From Rapana venosa (taxonomy: Eukaryota; Mollusca; Gastropoda; Neogastropoda; Muricidae), in NCBI GenBank assembly GCA_028751875.1, contig CM054159.1:8119456-8183455 (forward strand): a stretch of 64,000 nucleotides of DNA, written 5' to 3'. Positions within the stretch are counted from its first letter, which is position 1, and every line of letters begins with the position of its first letter. The notes below the pieces were generated by a model that was given only the letters and a program-made list of their open reading frames with translations, was not told the origin of the DNA and did not search any database. The position numbers and the translations under genes were made by a program. Of the stretch, positions 12,611-26,600 are shown one piece after another.

Positions 12611-15600
12611 CTGTCAACACACGAGAGATAGCAGAGTACACTTCACTGTCAACACACAAGATGGAGGAGAATGCACTTCACTGTCAACACACAAGAGATA
12701 GCAGAGTACACTTCACTGTCAACACACAAGAGGTAGCAGAGTACACTTCACTGTCAACACACAAGAGATAGTAGAGTACACTTCACTGTCCAGCTGTCAA
12801 CACACAAGATGGAGGAGAATGCACTTCACTGTCAACACACAAGAGATAGCAGAGTACACTTCACTGTCCAGCTGTCAACACACAAGATGGAGGAGAATGC
12901 ACTTCACTGTCAACACACAAGATGGAGAATGCACTTCACTGACAACACACAAGAGATAGCAGAGTACACTTCACTGTCCAGCTGTCAACACACAAGAGAT
13001 AGCAGAGTACACTTCACTGTCCAGCTGTCAACACACAAGATGGAGGAGAATGCACTTCACTGTCAACACACAAGATGGAGAATGCACTTCACTGACAACA
13101 CACAAGAGATAGTAGAGTACACTTCACTGTCAACACACAAGAGATAGCAGAGTACACTTCACTGTCCAGCTGTCAACACACAAGAGATAGCAGAGTGCAC
13201 TTCACTGTCCAGCTGTCAACACACAAGAGATAGCAGAGTGCACTTCACTGTCCAGCTGTCAACACACAAGAGATAGCAGAGTACACTTCACTGTCCAGCT
13301 GTCAACACACAAGAGATAGCAGAGTGCACTTCACTGTCCAGCTGTCAACACACAAGAGATAGCAGAGTACACTTCACTGTCCAGCTGTCAACACACAAGA
13401 GATAGCAGAGTGCACTTCACTGTCAACACACAAGAGATAGCAGAGTGCACTTCACTGTCCAGCTGTCAACACACAAGAGATAGTAGAGTGCACTTCACTG
13501 TCCAGCTGTCAACACACAAGAGATAGGAGAGTACACTTCACTGTCAACACACAAGAGATAGGAGAGTACACTTCACTGTCCAGCTGTCAACACACAAGAG
13601 ATAGGAGAGTACACTTCACTGTCCAGCTGTCAACACACAAGAGATAGGAGAGTACACTTCACTGTCAACACACAAGAGATAGCAGAGTACACTTCACTGT
13701 CCAGCTGTCAACACACAAGAGATAGGAGAGTACACTTCACTGTCAACACACAAGAGATAGCAGAGTACACTTCACTGTCAACACACAGGAGATAGAGTAC
13801 ACTTCACTGTCCAGCTGTCAACACACAAGAGATAGCAGAGTACACTTCACTGTCAACACACAAGAGATAGCAGAGTACACTTCACTGTCCAGCTGTCAAC
13901 ACACAAGATGGAGGAGAATACACTTCACTGTCAACACACAAGATGGAGAATGCACTTCACTGTCAACACACAAGATGGAGGAGAATGCACTTCACTGTCA
14001 ACACACAAGATGGAGAAAGCACTTCACTGTCAACACACAAGAGATAGTAGAATACACTTCACTGTCAACACAGAAGATGGAGAATGCACTTCACTGTCAA
14101 CACACAAGAGATAGTAGAATGCACTTCACTGTCAACACACAAGAGATAGTAGAATACACTTCACTGTCAACACAGAAGATGGAGAATGCACTTCAATGTC
14201 AACACACAAGAGATAGTAGAATGCACTTCACTGTCAACACACAGGAGATAGTAGAATGCACTTCACTGTCAACACACAAGAGATAGTAGAATGCACTTTG
14301 TCAACACATAGTAATGCATTCATGTCAACACACAAGGATAGAGAATTGATTCACTGTCATACAAAAGTTACAGAATACATGATGGCTTGATAACAAAAAC
14401 AGGAATATTGCTTTATTAGCAATTTTACCATAAGCATGGAAATAAAGCAAATCATTATTATCCATTGACTTGACTTGACCTGACATGTCGTCACTAACAG
14501 CTAGTCACACAGAACTTGACTAGTCTACAAGGTGGGATACACAAATTGGTATGACTTAAGCACTTTACAAGCAATATGCAATACACATGCCACAACTTAC
14601 AGTAAAATTACCCCCCCCCCCACCCCTTCCCCATGTGAGGGAGCTGGGGACCTGTCAGTATAAACAGCATCCCCACAGTCTGGAAACTGTGCCAGAAATT
14701 CCCTCTTTTCTATCCCTCTCTTTGTTTCTGCCTTGTTCCTTTTCTTCCTGTCACCTCCTTCTCATCTAGTTTCTGCCTTCTTTGTCCATTCTCATGCCTT
14801 TTTTTCCAGAAAGATTTAAAAGATAATAATTCTCCCCCATGCCAAAGTCGAATGTACTGGGCCTGATTTGTCTGGCGCTTATCAACAGTTCACATTTCTG
14901 TTCACATGAAAGACAACAGTTGCTATTAGAACGACAGTTCAGAGCATTTTCGCCCATATGACAGACTACAACAGTTGCTATTTGAGCGTTTGATGAAGAA
15001 GGAAAAGAAACGAGCTCCATCACCAGCCAACACTGAAGCAGACTGACACCCTCACCTCGTTATACTTGGCGGCATTACTGAAGACCAGGATGGCATCATC
15101 CACAAACTCCTGAGGGGAGGAGTAGCTGAGGCGGGCACACTTCTTCAGCATGGTCTGGAAATCCATGGGCTTCTTGATGATCTGGTGGTAGTCAGGAACC
15201 TGCCCACACCACAACACACAGCATAGGACACGCTGAGGATATATATATATATGTATGCACCACTGACACAAAGCCACCGCTGCATGTTTACCATCAACAT
15301 CTCTAACAACTAAGCACAGTGCAGCTAATATCTTGGTGCCATAGGTATTACAGTTATGGGTTTAAGGTTCATGAAGACACAAAAGAAAGGAAGAAAAAAC
15401 CAACCCACATCTTTATTCACAGTAAAGAAAACTGCCCCATGATCCGTGCCCTAATCCTGGCCTAACTGCACAACTAAATCACTTTAGCATGTATCAATCT
15501 TTTCTTCTTTTTGTTTTTAAACTGAAAACTTTCAAATTATACAATAAGCAAAAGAACAAACGCATTGTCTTCTAATAACAACCTGTATGAAGAAATTTTA

Positions 15601-18600
15601 TGTAACGAAAGGAACGACATGCCCATAAATGACTGCAAAGGAGACCAAAAATACAGATGTACTTCATCTGCATCAACCTGCTTTACTTTTTTTTGTCCTC
15701 AGCAAAACCTGTATTTCCCTTCAACACTCCCACTCCCACTACATGATGACTGAAGTCAGTTTAGAGACTGCACAACTATGAAAGCCCTCACCTGTTTTTT
15801 GTTGACTGGCTCCAAGAAAGGCCAGCTGGACGAATGCTTCATCAACTTCTGCAAGATGTCTTCACACAGCTGGAAAAAAAAAAACACCACACATCATCAT
15901 CATCATCAATGTCAGTCTTATGCTCTTTCCATTTCATAGAACAATGCGCACAGGTGATGTTCAATTCCTCATTACATGTAAAGAAAGAATATTTCATTTA
16001 TCAAATAAACTCAACCACTTTCCCATGTGAAGTCTTGTGATACTTTATAAACTTAGATACTTTATAAACTAATCTAAAAATCACAACAGAATCAGCCAAA
16101 TCTTCTTTCTATTCACCCAAAACCAATGAAAAACATCGGTATACAGATTACAATAGGTGTCGAAGACATGGCCAGGTGTTCATCCCACACATATGAAGGA
16201 AGTGTGCACCTGTGTATATCACATCACCCCTCCTTGTACACAGTATCAGACTGCGCCGTGTTCTACTACATCAGACTGTGAAGACCACGAGCACCAGTGC
16301 CTGAAGGGTTCACAAGGAGCAGCAGGAAAGCCTTGACAGCATCAACTCTGTGAAAGAAATGCCCCTGCAACCTTCAGTTCTGGTGCTCCTAACATCCAGC
16401 AGAGGTGGCTCAATCATTTTCTACTGTCCTCAAAGATTCTTATACATAAAACATACGATACCAAAATATCGTTTTACCAAAAGTGACGTTTGGCTGGACT
16501 CACCGAGAGATCGGAAGGGTTGCGGCGAGAGCGTGGGATAGGAGCCTCGTCATGGTGGTCACTGTGGCGGCCCGAGGACCGGGTGCTGCTGCTGCAGAAG
16601 GAGTTCTCTGTGTGTCTGCCAGAGCGGCGGTTTGCAGAGGCCTTGGAGGAGGCAGCTCGGGACGACTTTGGTGGAGGCTTAGGTGCCTCCTCCTCAGATT
16701 CCTCCTCCTCGCTCTCTTCTTCCTCCTCCTCCTCTTCCTCCTCAGATTCTTCTTCATCGTCTTGCACTTGTCTCTTGTACGACTTTCGGGACGCGGCTAT
16801 GGAACAAACGCAGAAAGCATACGACATTCCTTTCCTCTTCTTTTTATCTTTTTTAGATCAGATTTTCAGTTTTTCCACTGTGCAACTACGGATAGAATCA
16901 CATCTGTAGGTACTGAAGTGGGAATCTTTGCTTTCCTATTGCTATTGTGATGGACATGAATCGAGCATGAATTTCTCTCTCCCTCTATCTGTGCATACAA
17001 CATTCCTATATCTGTAAAACAATGAAATGTTATTCTTCAGCACCCACCACCGACAGTGCTCATGGGTTCTTCAACAACGGGTAACCAAAGATGTGAACAG
17101 GGAGTCCATGTCTTAGCTTTCTGCATCACCACTTCGTCAAGACCTCTGACCTTACAACAATCTCACTAGCTAGCTCTTTCCATCCATCACTGATGAGCTG
17201 CTAACAGTTCTCTCTGAACACTTTTTTTTTCATGAAACAAAAAAAAACCCAACGCTTTTTTTAAATGGCAAATGATTAACACATAGAACATATTTCTGGG
17301 GAACATATTGCCTTCTAACACAAGTTTCACAGCAAAGTAAAATACATATGACTGACAAAAGGACGGGAAAGGCAGAAAGAACAGCACATAACAAAGGGTT
17401 CATTACCTTTCCTTTGAAGCCTGCCTTTCTTCCGACGTCGTATACCGTTCTTACAGTCGTTGCACTCCCACACCCCCCTGCAAGAAAACACACACCCCTA
17501 TTTCAGTACAGTTCAGAGAGGAAAAGTAGAATACCTGCCACAAGGTAAATTCACAAAACTGGCCAGTTTTTAAATCTGCCTAAATGTGCCCACCAAAAAA
17601 AGCAAGTTCTGTTGAGAAAGGACCTCAGAAGAACTTGTCTGAAAAAGATTCCTATGGGTCTATGAAATGTAACTGTAGAACACAGAGCAGAAGTGAACTG
17701 TGCAAGTACTCTTTCGGGATTCTAACACACCATGGCCAACTCACTAAATTTACAAATTCACACAATGCGCCTTATGAGCATTTAACAAAAAATACATGAC
17801 TGATCATGATAGATCTTTTATACCACATGCATTTTGAAATTTACAAATGCACACTTGAATAAAAACAAAAAACAATACATAGTTTATCACAATACACTTT
17901 TCACATACTACAATGGACACATATGACTTCAACAAAGAAGGGGGATGGCAGGATGGTCAAGACGGTCACCTGCCAACAAGTAAACCGTGAGGTTCCGGGT
18001 TCGATTCCCAGCCTTGCCCTTTCTTCCCACATTGGCCAAAAAGATCAAACAGGAATGTTCAAGTCCTTCAGATGATGCTATAAACCGAGGCCTGGTGTGC
18101 GAACGCATGCAGAACAACATCCTGCACATATGTTAAAAACCTGTTCCGCCTTCTAGAAGAGTAGGCCATCGAGTGCTGGTAGGAACGGAAGAAAAAGAAC
18201 CCAGCATGCACATGGCTGTTGAGTTTACACACCAGCCCCTAAGTCAGAATGCAGCTACCTCAATGGGGGTGAAGGGGGGGATGGGAGGGGGGGATGGTCA
18301 CATGCACATAAATAAATCTCGCCATTGGTGAACCTTGGTGCTCTAGCTGAGGAATGGAGAAAAAAAACAACCAAAAAAACCAACCCACCCTTATCTATCA
18401 ACAAGAGAAAACAAAGACCTCACCCGGGCAATACATACTTCATCACAATACACCTGTCACACAGCACAAAAGAACACACACGCGACCTATCAACCAACAC
18501 GACGAAGCACAGAGCTGACCTGGGCAATACATACTTCATCACAATACACCTGTCACACGACGTATCAACCAACACGACCGAGCAAAGAGCTGACCTAGGC

Positions 18601-21600
18601 AATACATACTTCATCACAATACACCTGTCACACGACGTATCAACCAACACGACCGAGCAAAGAGCTGACCTGGGCAATACATACTTCATCACAATACACC
18701 TGTCACACGACGTATCAACCAACACGACGGAGCAAAGGCCTCACCTGGGCAAAACATCACGATACACCTGTCACACAACATATCAACCAACAACACGACG
18801 AAGCAAAGAGCTCACCTGGGCAATACATCACAATACACCTGTCACACAACACACAACGTATCAACCAACACGACAAAGCACAGAGCTGACCTGGGCAATA
18901 CATCACAATACACCTGTCACACAACGTATCAACCAACAACACGACGACGAAGCACAGAGCTCACCTGGGCAATACATCACAATAACACCTGTCACACAAC
19001 GTATCAACCAACACGACAACGAAGCAAAGGCCTCACCTGGGCAATACATCACAATACACCTGTCACACAACATATCAACCAACACGACGACGAAGCACAG
19101 AGCTGACCTGGGCAATACATCACAATACACCTGTCACACAACGTATCAACCAACAACACGACGACGAAGCACAGGCCTCACCTGGGCAATACATCACAAT
19201 AACACCTGTCACACAACGTATCAACCAACAACACGACGACAACGAAGCAAAGGCCTCACCTGGGCAATACATCACAATACACCTGTCACACAACGTATCA
19301 ATCTTGAAAATCTTGAATCTTGAATCAACAACACGACGACAATGAAGCACAGAGCTCACCTGGGCAATACATCACAATACACCTGTCACACAACGTATCA
19401 ACCAACAACACGACGACAATGAAGCAAAGGCCTCACCTGGGCAATACATCACAATACACCTGTCACACAACGTATCAACCAACAACACGACGACGAAGCA
19501 CAGAGCTCACCTGGGCAATACATCACAATACACCTGTCACACAACGTATCAACCAACACGACAATGAAGCAAAGGCCTCACCTGGGCAATACATCACAAT
19601 AACACCTGTCACACAACGTACCAACAACACGACGACAATGAAGCACAGAGCTCACCCTGGGCAATACATCACAATACACCTGTCACACAACGTATCAACC
19701 AACAACACAACGAAGCAAAGGCCTCACCTGGGCAATACATCACGATACACCTGTCACACAACGTATCAACCAACACGACAACAAAGCAAAGGCCTCACCT
19801 GGGCAATACATCACAATACACCTGTCACACAACGTATCAACCAACACGACAACGAAGCAAAGGCCTCACCTGGGCAATACATCACAATACACCTGTCACA
19901 CAACGTATCAACCAACACGACAACGAAGCAAAGGCCTCACCTGGGCAATACATCACAATACACCTGTCACACGACGTATCAACCAACAACACGACGACGA
20001 CGACGAAGCACAGGCCTCACCTGGGCACGCGGCGGAGCGGGGGCTGGTGGCACTCCAGGTGGTAGACGCTGGGACACTTGTGACAGGCCACCAGCTCCTC
20101 CCCCTCCTCCTCCCCCGCCTCCCCCCCACACTCCTCACAGTTGGTGTGCTGGGCCTCGTCCTCGTCGCTGTCCGTCTGCAACAATCGCCCAACGGTTTTC
20201 CTCCTCAGCGCTGTCCCCTACCTCACAAGCCAGAGGTACACCACGTGCACACTTGTACGCTACCGTCACCAGGAGTGGGTGACAACAGAGGGAAGGGTGA
20301 GTAGACGGTTGGTTACCCTGTAGCGGGTTACCCATAGGGAAAAGTTAGTTGGTTACCCTATAGCGGGTTACCCGTAGGGAAAAGTTAGTTGTTATTTCAT
20401 TCTTCCTGTCCATCTGCAACACTCGGTAACAGTTTTCCTTGCTGTTATTTCATTACCAGTTTTCAGTGTCACAGCAGTTCTGACATGTGTTCACATCTGT
20501 CTTCGATACTATTTCATCACCAGGTAGTGTCGTCGTTGTCACTCTGATGAACAGCAATTGCTTGGCTGTTTCATAACCAGTTTTCATCATTGTATACAGT
20601 AGGGCTTGCACGGAGAACAAAACTGCATACAAAAAAGCATTAGAGTGCTTATTCCATTATCCTCAAAATAAAAAGAATAAAGAATACGTTAATTAAAAAA
20701 AATTAAGAAGCAAAACGCCTTACCATTCTGAAGGAAATAGGGGAGGATGGGGTGGGTTGAAAGCATACCCCCCCCCCTCCCCCCCAAAATGGAGCATTCT
20801 GATGTCAGCCCGTTTTACCACTATTGTCACAAGCCACACTGCCCTTCATTAGACTTTTTCCAATATATCCACTCTTCTATTCACTTTCATATTTCCAAAA
20901 TGAAAAGACATTGTCATACGTTTGTATTTACATACACTGTGAGCATGGATGTAAACCATTACTACTACACTGTACATACTTATACACCATTACTACTACT
21001 ACACTGTACATACTTATAAACCATTACTACTACACTGTACATACTTATACACCATTACTACTACACTGTACATACTTATACACCATTACTACTACTACAC
21101 TGTACATACTTATACACCATTACTACTACACTGTACATACTTATAAACCATTACTACTACTACACTGTACATACTTATAAACCATTACTACTACACTGTA
21201 CATACTTATACACCATTACTACTACACTGTACATACTTATACACCATTACTACTACTACACTGTACATACTTATACACCATTACTACTACACTGTACATA
21301 CTTATACACCATTACTACTACTACTACACTGTACATACTTATAAACCATTACTACTACACTGTACATACTTATACACCATTACTACTACACTGTACATAC
21401 TTATAAACCATTACTACTACTACACTGTACATACTTATAAACCATTACTACTACACTGTACATACTTATACACCATTACTACTACACTGTACATACTTAT
21501 AAACCATTACTACTACACTGTACATTACTTATAATACAAACCATTACAACTACACTGATACATACCATTATACCATTATAACACCATTACAATACACTGT

Positions 21601-23638
21601 ACATACTAAGCCATTACTACTACTAACACTGTACCCATTCATGCTGCTTACCTCGTCTCCTATACGGCAAGGCGCCATGCTTCTCCGCTTTGTGTGAGGC
21701 TGAAACAAAAACATGAAGGTAAACCATCACCCAAGCAACAGCCAGTCTGTCTACTTCTGAACATGCATGCTCTCCATGCTACACACCCAAACCTACGCAC
21801 GCACATCTACCCCAGGCCTATCTGCCTTACTCTGATGGCCAATGTCTGCTCTAAACACAGCACTGCAGGGGATGGCTGCCTGAACGGTGGGCAAATGGTC
21901 ACAGACACAAAAACCTCACCACAGGTGTACCTCTGAGCTCTAGCTGAAGAACTCGCCCAAACAGTCGTCAAAGAATTTCAGAGGAAATCTGGGGAAATAT
22001 TAGAAATTTAAACAGACGCTTGGCGAGGGAGGACCCAAACAAAAACCAAACAAAACAAAAACCAGAAAAAGGAACCCTCGACAGCGCACACCCCACAAAT
22101 CCAGCATAACTCAGTCAAGAGTCCAGGGCTAAAATTAGTCCCTTCCTTTTTCCAAGTACAAGTGTGGTCAGTTTCTGCTATAATTAGCACCAGCTGCGAT
22201 GGAATGGATAGCAGCTGAGAGGAGCCGAAAGTGGGGAACCTGACTGACAGCTGTGGTGCCCTGCAGTTTCAGAAACAGCTTTCTGTTTTACAGGTACCAC
22301 GCTGGAGGGCATTTCAGGAGTATGCAGCTTTTCTTTACAATCCAAGAACTACATTTTTATTCTACTCTTCACAAGTTTTTACCTTGATATTAAATACACT
22401 CTGTGTGTGCGTGTGTGCGCGCGTGCTTTTCCTGTAAGTTTAACTTAAGAGCAGGTACAGACTTAAACTTATAGATGACCTAATACATATTTAAAAAATT
22501 GATCAACATCTTGCACAAAAGAAACCTCATTTGATATTGAAAGATAAACTGCCAACAGCCCACTCTTCTTTAAATGCTTTTAATTCTCTGTCACTCACTC
22601 ACACACACATACAAACACAAAGGGCTAAAAAAATCAACAACAACACTCTTACTACACAGCACACGACCACTCACACACACACAAAGGGTAAAAAAAATCA
22701 AAACGAATCAGCTCTTACTACGCAGGCAGCACAGAACCAGTCTCCTCTAGGCACGTGGATCAGCTGAGGACGCAGGCAATACATGTGGAACGCCTGGTTG
22801 CATTCATCGCACAGGAGCAAACGATCATCATCTCCCTTCTTCCGGCAAATCTTGCATTTCTGAAAGAAAAGGAAGCATTTCGTGTTCAAAACAATGTCAT
22901 GCATAACAATGTCATGCAAACATACTGACATCGAACTATCAGCTACAAAGTTGCTCCTAACCAGCATGCTTTGGTCCCACACAGATGGTCCGTTTACTGT
23001 CAACGGAGAAAAAAGTCGTCAGTAAACCTTCCCATTCACCATTATTGAATATAACTGCTACTTCATTATTCAAACTGTTTCCTCTCTCTCACATACACGC
23101 AAATATATACATGCACAAATATGTATGTGTCCAAAATTACTTGAAACTTTGGTGAGAAAACTGCCAGTTAATTAACATCAAATATTTGAGAAAGAAAGAA
23201 AAAAAAAAGATAAATATTATCCAAGATTTTCTCTGAACAGATTGTCTGACTGTAATTTCTATATCTGCCTTATTCACATTTCAGATTCATTCATACGCAC
23301 ACAGGCATGAAATCTCTGACAAGAAATGCTAAATATAACCCCAAGATGGGCAGGGGGGGGGACCTCCGATTTGCAGCTTTATTCTCAGATTTCTGACACA
23401 CTCAAAGAGCCCTGACTGGAGCAAGCCCGACAACTCACAGCGTTTTCTGCAGACTTTTCCCACTTGATGCAGGAGTCCATCATGCTGAGCAGGACGTGCA
23501 GGCGAGACACGGTGCTGCAGTTGGCCACACAGTCCTTCCACTGCTGCAGCTTCTTCTCCGCCGCCGACAGCTTCTTGTCTTCTGCAAAGCACACACACAC
23601 ACACATGCACACAGACACACACACATAACATACATACA

Positions 23639-23670
<32 letters not shown>

Positions 23671-26600
23671 ACACACACACACACATACAATCACATTTTA
23701 TTTATTTATCACAACGCTGCTGACAGTGCAGGGAGAATCCGTCCTCAGAGACCAGTTTCAGTATCTTACAACACTGTTGAAAGGTAAGAGGAAATCCATC
23801 CACAGTATCTTACAACAAAGCATCTGGAACACACACACACACACACACATACATGCATACACACGGGGAATGGACGTAAAGAAGCACATAAGTGCTTATT
23901 CCATTATCCTCAATATAGAAGAATAAAATGAGAAAAAAAATATGATAACACACACACTCACTCACTGATAAAACAACACACACATCTCTACAGATAAGTG
24001 TCCAACGAAAAAACAACAACTTGGTTTTCACTTTCTGATGCACTGAAGTCAGCTGTACAAGTAAACACACATATAAAATATAACAAAAGAAAGCAACAAC
24101 AGTATGACAGATGCACGAAAGCACATCACTAACAGTATGCAACAGATGCACATCGCTCACAGTATGTGACAGATGTGCACAAAAGCACATTACTAATAGT
24201 AGGTGACGGACGTGCACAAAAGCACATTACTAATAGTAGGTGACGGACGTGCACAAAAGCACATCACGCACAGTATGTAACAGATGCACGAAAATACATT
24301 ACTATCAGTAGGTGACAGGCGCAGGAATGCACATCACTGGCAACCCTGACCCCACCACACCAGACACATACCTGGCACCTCACTCTTCTCCTCCTCATCA
24401 TCTCCATCCTCCGCTTCTTCCTTTTCCTCCTCTTTCTTCACATCCTCCTGCTCCTCCTTCCTGGGCAGCTTCATGAACTTCTGCAGGAACTTGTCCATGA
24501 TTCCCTCGTGGGTCTCCAGCAGACACTCTCCCTGTCGTTCAAAAGCGGCAGAACACTTTTGTGATTTGGCAGAATATAATAATAATCATATATGGAATTT
24601 GAATAGCGCTGAATCTTGTAAAGCAAACTAATCAAAGCGCTTGCACTCAAATCATTTACATGCATGCAACTTTCCACAAATACTATGATTAATTAACAGA
24701 TATCAAAGTTATGCACACACACAATTCACAAGCTGTCTGTGTAAAACGCTATGTGACGGTGTGGTAATTAGATTACCTCCCATGCGATCAGAGCAACATG
24801 TTACTATTTTGGGACACACCTGCAAATTGTGTGTGGTAGTTGAAAACCTTCCATTGCATGCACTTCGCCTACTGATGAAATGTAAAAATTTATGCAGCCT
24901 CTTTATAAGAGGCCACATCCCAACTGTGAGACTGTGCCTTGTACCTGAGGTTTGTGCAGAGATGGGACATCAACTATGTCCACTCTGTTACAGCTATAAA
25001 TTTTGCAATGAAAAAAAGGTAGGAGTGTAGCATGTAGGGTGTGTGTGTGTGTGTTTTGTGTGGTGTTGTGTGAGTGTGTGGTTTTGTGTGTGTATGTTGT
25101 TTGTGTTGTGTGCGTGCGAGTGTGTACGTGAGTGCATTCATGTGACATTGAGAGTAAGAAAAAGTAATTATGTAGGTAAGTATGTGTGTGAATGTGAAGA
25201 TGTGTCTGCCTCCGTGTGGGACCATCCTCAAATAACCAGAGTTTTTCTATGTGCCACCAAAGCATGTTACATATGAGAACCTCATCTAGCATTGCATTCA
25301 AAAGACTAGCACCAGACTACTATTCATGGTCTACTGGATGATGGGTAAGTTCAAGATTCGGACAGGATTTCAACTTTGTCTATCCACTTATTGTAAGTTC
25401 CATGAACTTAAGAGTAATGCTAAGGATTTGTTCTCAGTCAACATTTTCTTAGTCATAAATACATGCACAAAGTCAAATGCTAAACACAGACCAAACAATC
25501 ATTGCGTACAATCCATAACAAACAATACTAAACAAGTACAGCTTACCATGACGGCAATGTCAGTGGCAGACATCAGTTTGGCTTCCCACTGGTCAAAGTT
25601 CTGCACACCTCCCAGTCCTCCGTTACGCAAACGTGTCTCAATGTCCGACAGTTCCTGCACAGTCCACATGGTCTTTTGGAAATAGGCATCGTTACAGTGG
25701 ATTAAAACAAACGCTTAAACTCACTGGGCATCAACACTGGTGGATAATTTAGCCTTGATATGCAAAGGGTATTTTCAACATTATGACCCTCCCTTCATTC
25801 TCACCATTTTTGGTTATCGTTCCACTCTCTGTACTATTGCTCATTTATACACTGATGAGTGCTGCCCATACGTTGATATCAATCACTTTTTATTCTCGAA
25901 AGCACTGGACTTATTTCAGAAGATGATTCTAAAATAAGAGTCATTCATGAACAAGACTCAAAGACTAACAAACAGCTCCACTGAGACAACTTGACCTATG
26001 ACTCAATCCAGGAATGTTGTGATTTACTGTACTGTTCACTTCAGAACAGCTGTGATGAAAATTGAATTAAACGGTAGAACATTTCACAGTTTAACACCTC
26101 AGAAATTCACTTATATATCTTCTACTTTAAAAAAAATCAATCAAAAAAGCACAAAGAGAAAGAAACCCTTCAAAACCTTACCTTTTTGAAACTAGCCACC
26201 ATTTCTTCATTTCCATCAGAATCCCTCAGCTCCAGATTATTCCTGCAGAAAAAGACAGAAATCACATTCAATCCAAAAAAGAAAAGAAAAAAGAAAAAAA
26301 CCAACCATATAATCCACAAAACTTAAAAATCTATGCATTTACAAAAATGAAACATCCATCCATAATTTCTCACAAATGCAAATAATTGCAATATTAAGTA
26401 TACTCAAATACACTCCTTTTAAAAAGAATAATTTATGAACACTTTGGCCAGTTTTATCTAACACAAACACTGCACAATCTTTATTTTATGCACCATTTTC
26501 TAGCCAACCAGAAAATAAAAACAAGGTTAAAATCGAACAAACGTTACACACAATCAAAACCCAACTATTCCTCATAAAAGATCACAAACACAACACAACC

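Noticed and set aside
12590..14290. Possible CRISPR array
   Set aside because: Units are contiguous tandem copies without unique spacers, in a spliced animal gene.
16483..16950. Plus-strand open frames (139-155 codons) opposite exon 30
   Set aside because: Shadow of the acidic/Ser-rich coding exon on the other strand; Leu/Ser-rich low complexity, no homology.
17938..18030. tRNA gene with perfect box B
   Set aside because: The anticodon arm does not fold convincingly and the sequence continues into a SINE body and tail shared with other copies.
18325..20282. Open frames of over 300 codons on the plus strand across 18.3-20.3 kb
   Set aside because: They are translations of minisatellite B; the repeated peptide simply follows the unit, with no homology or separate promoter evidence.
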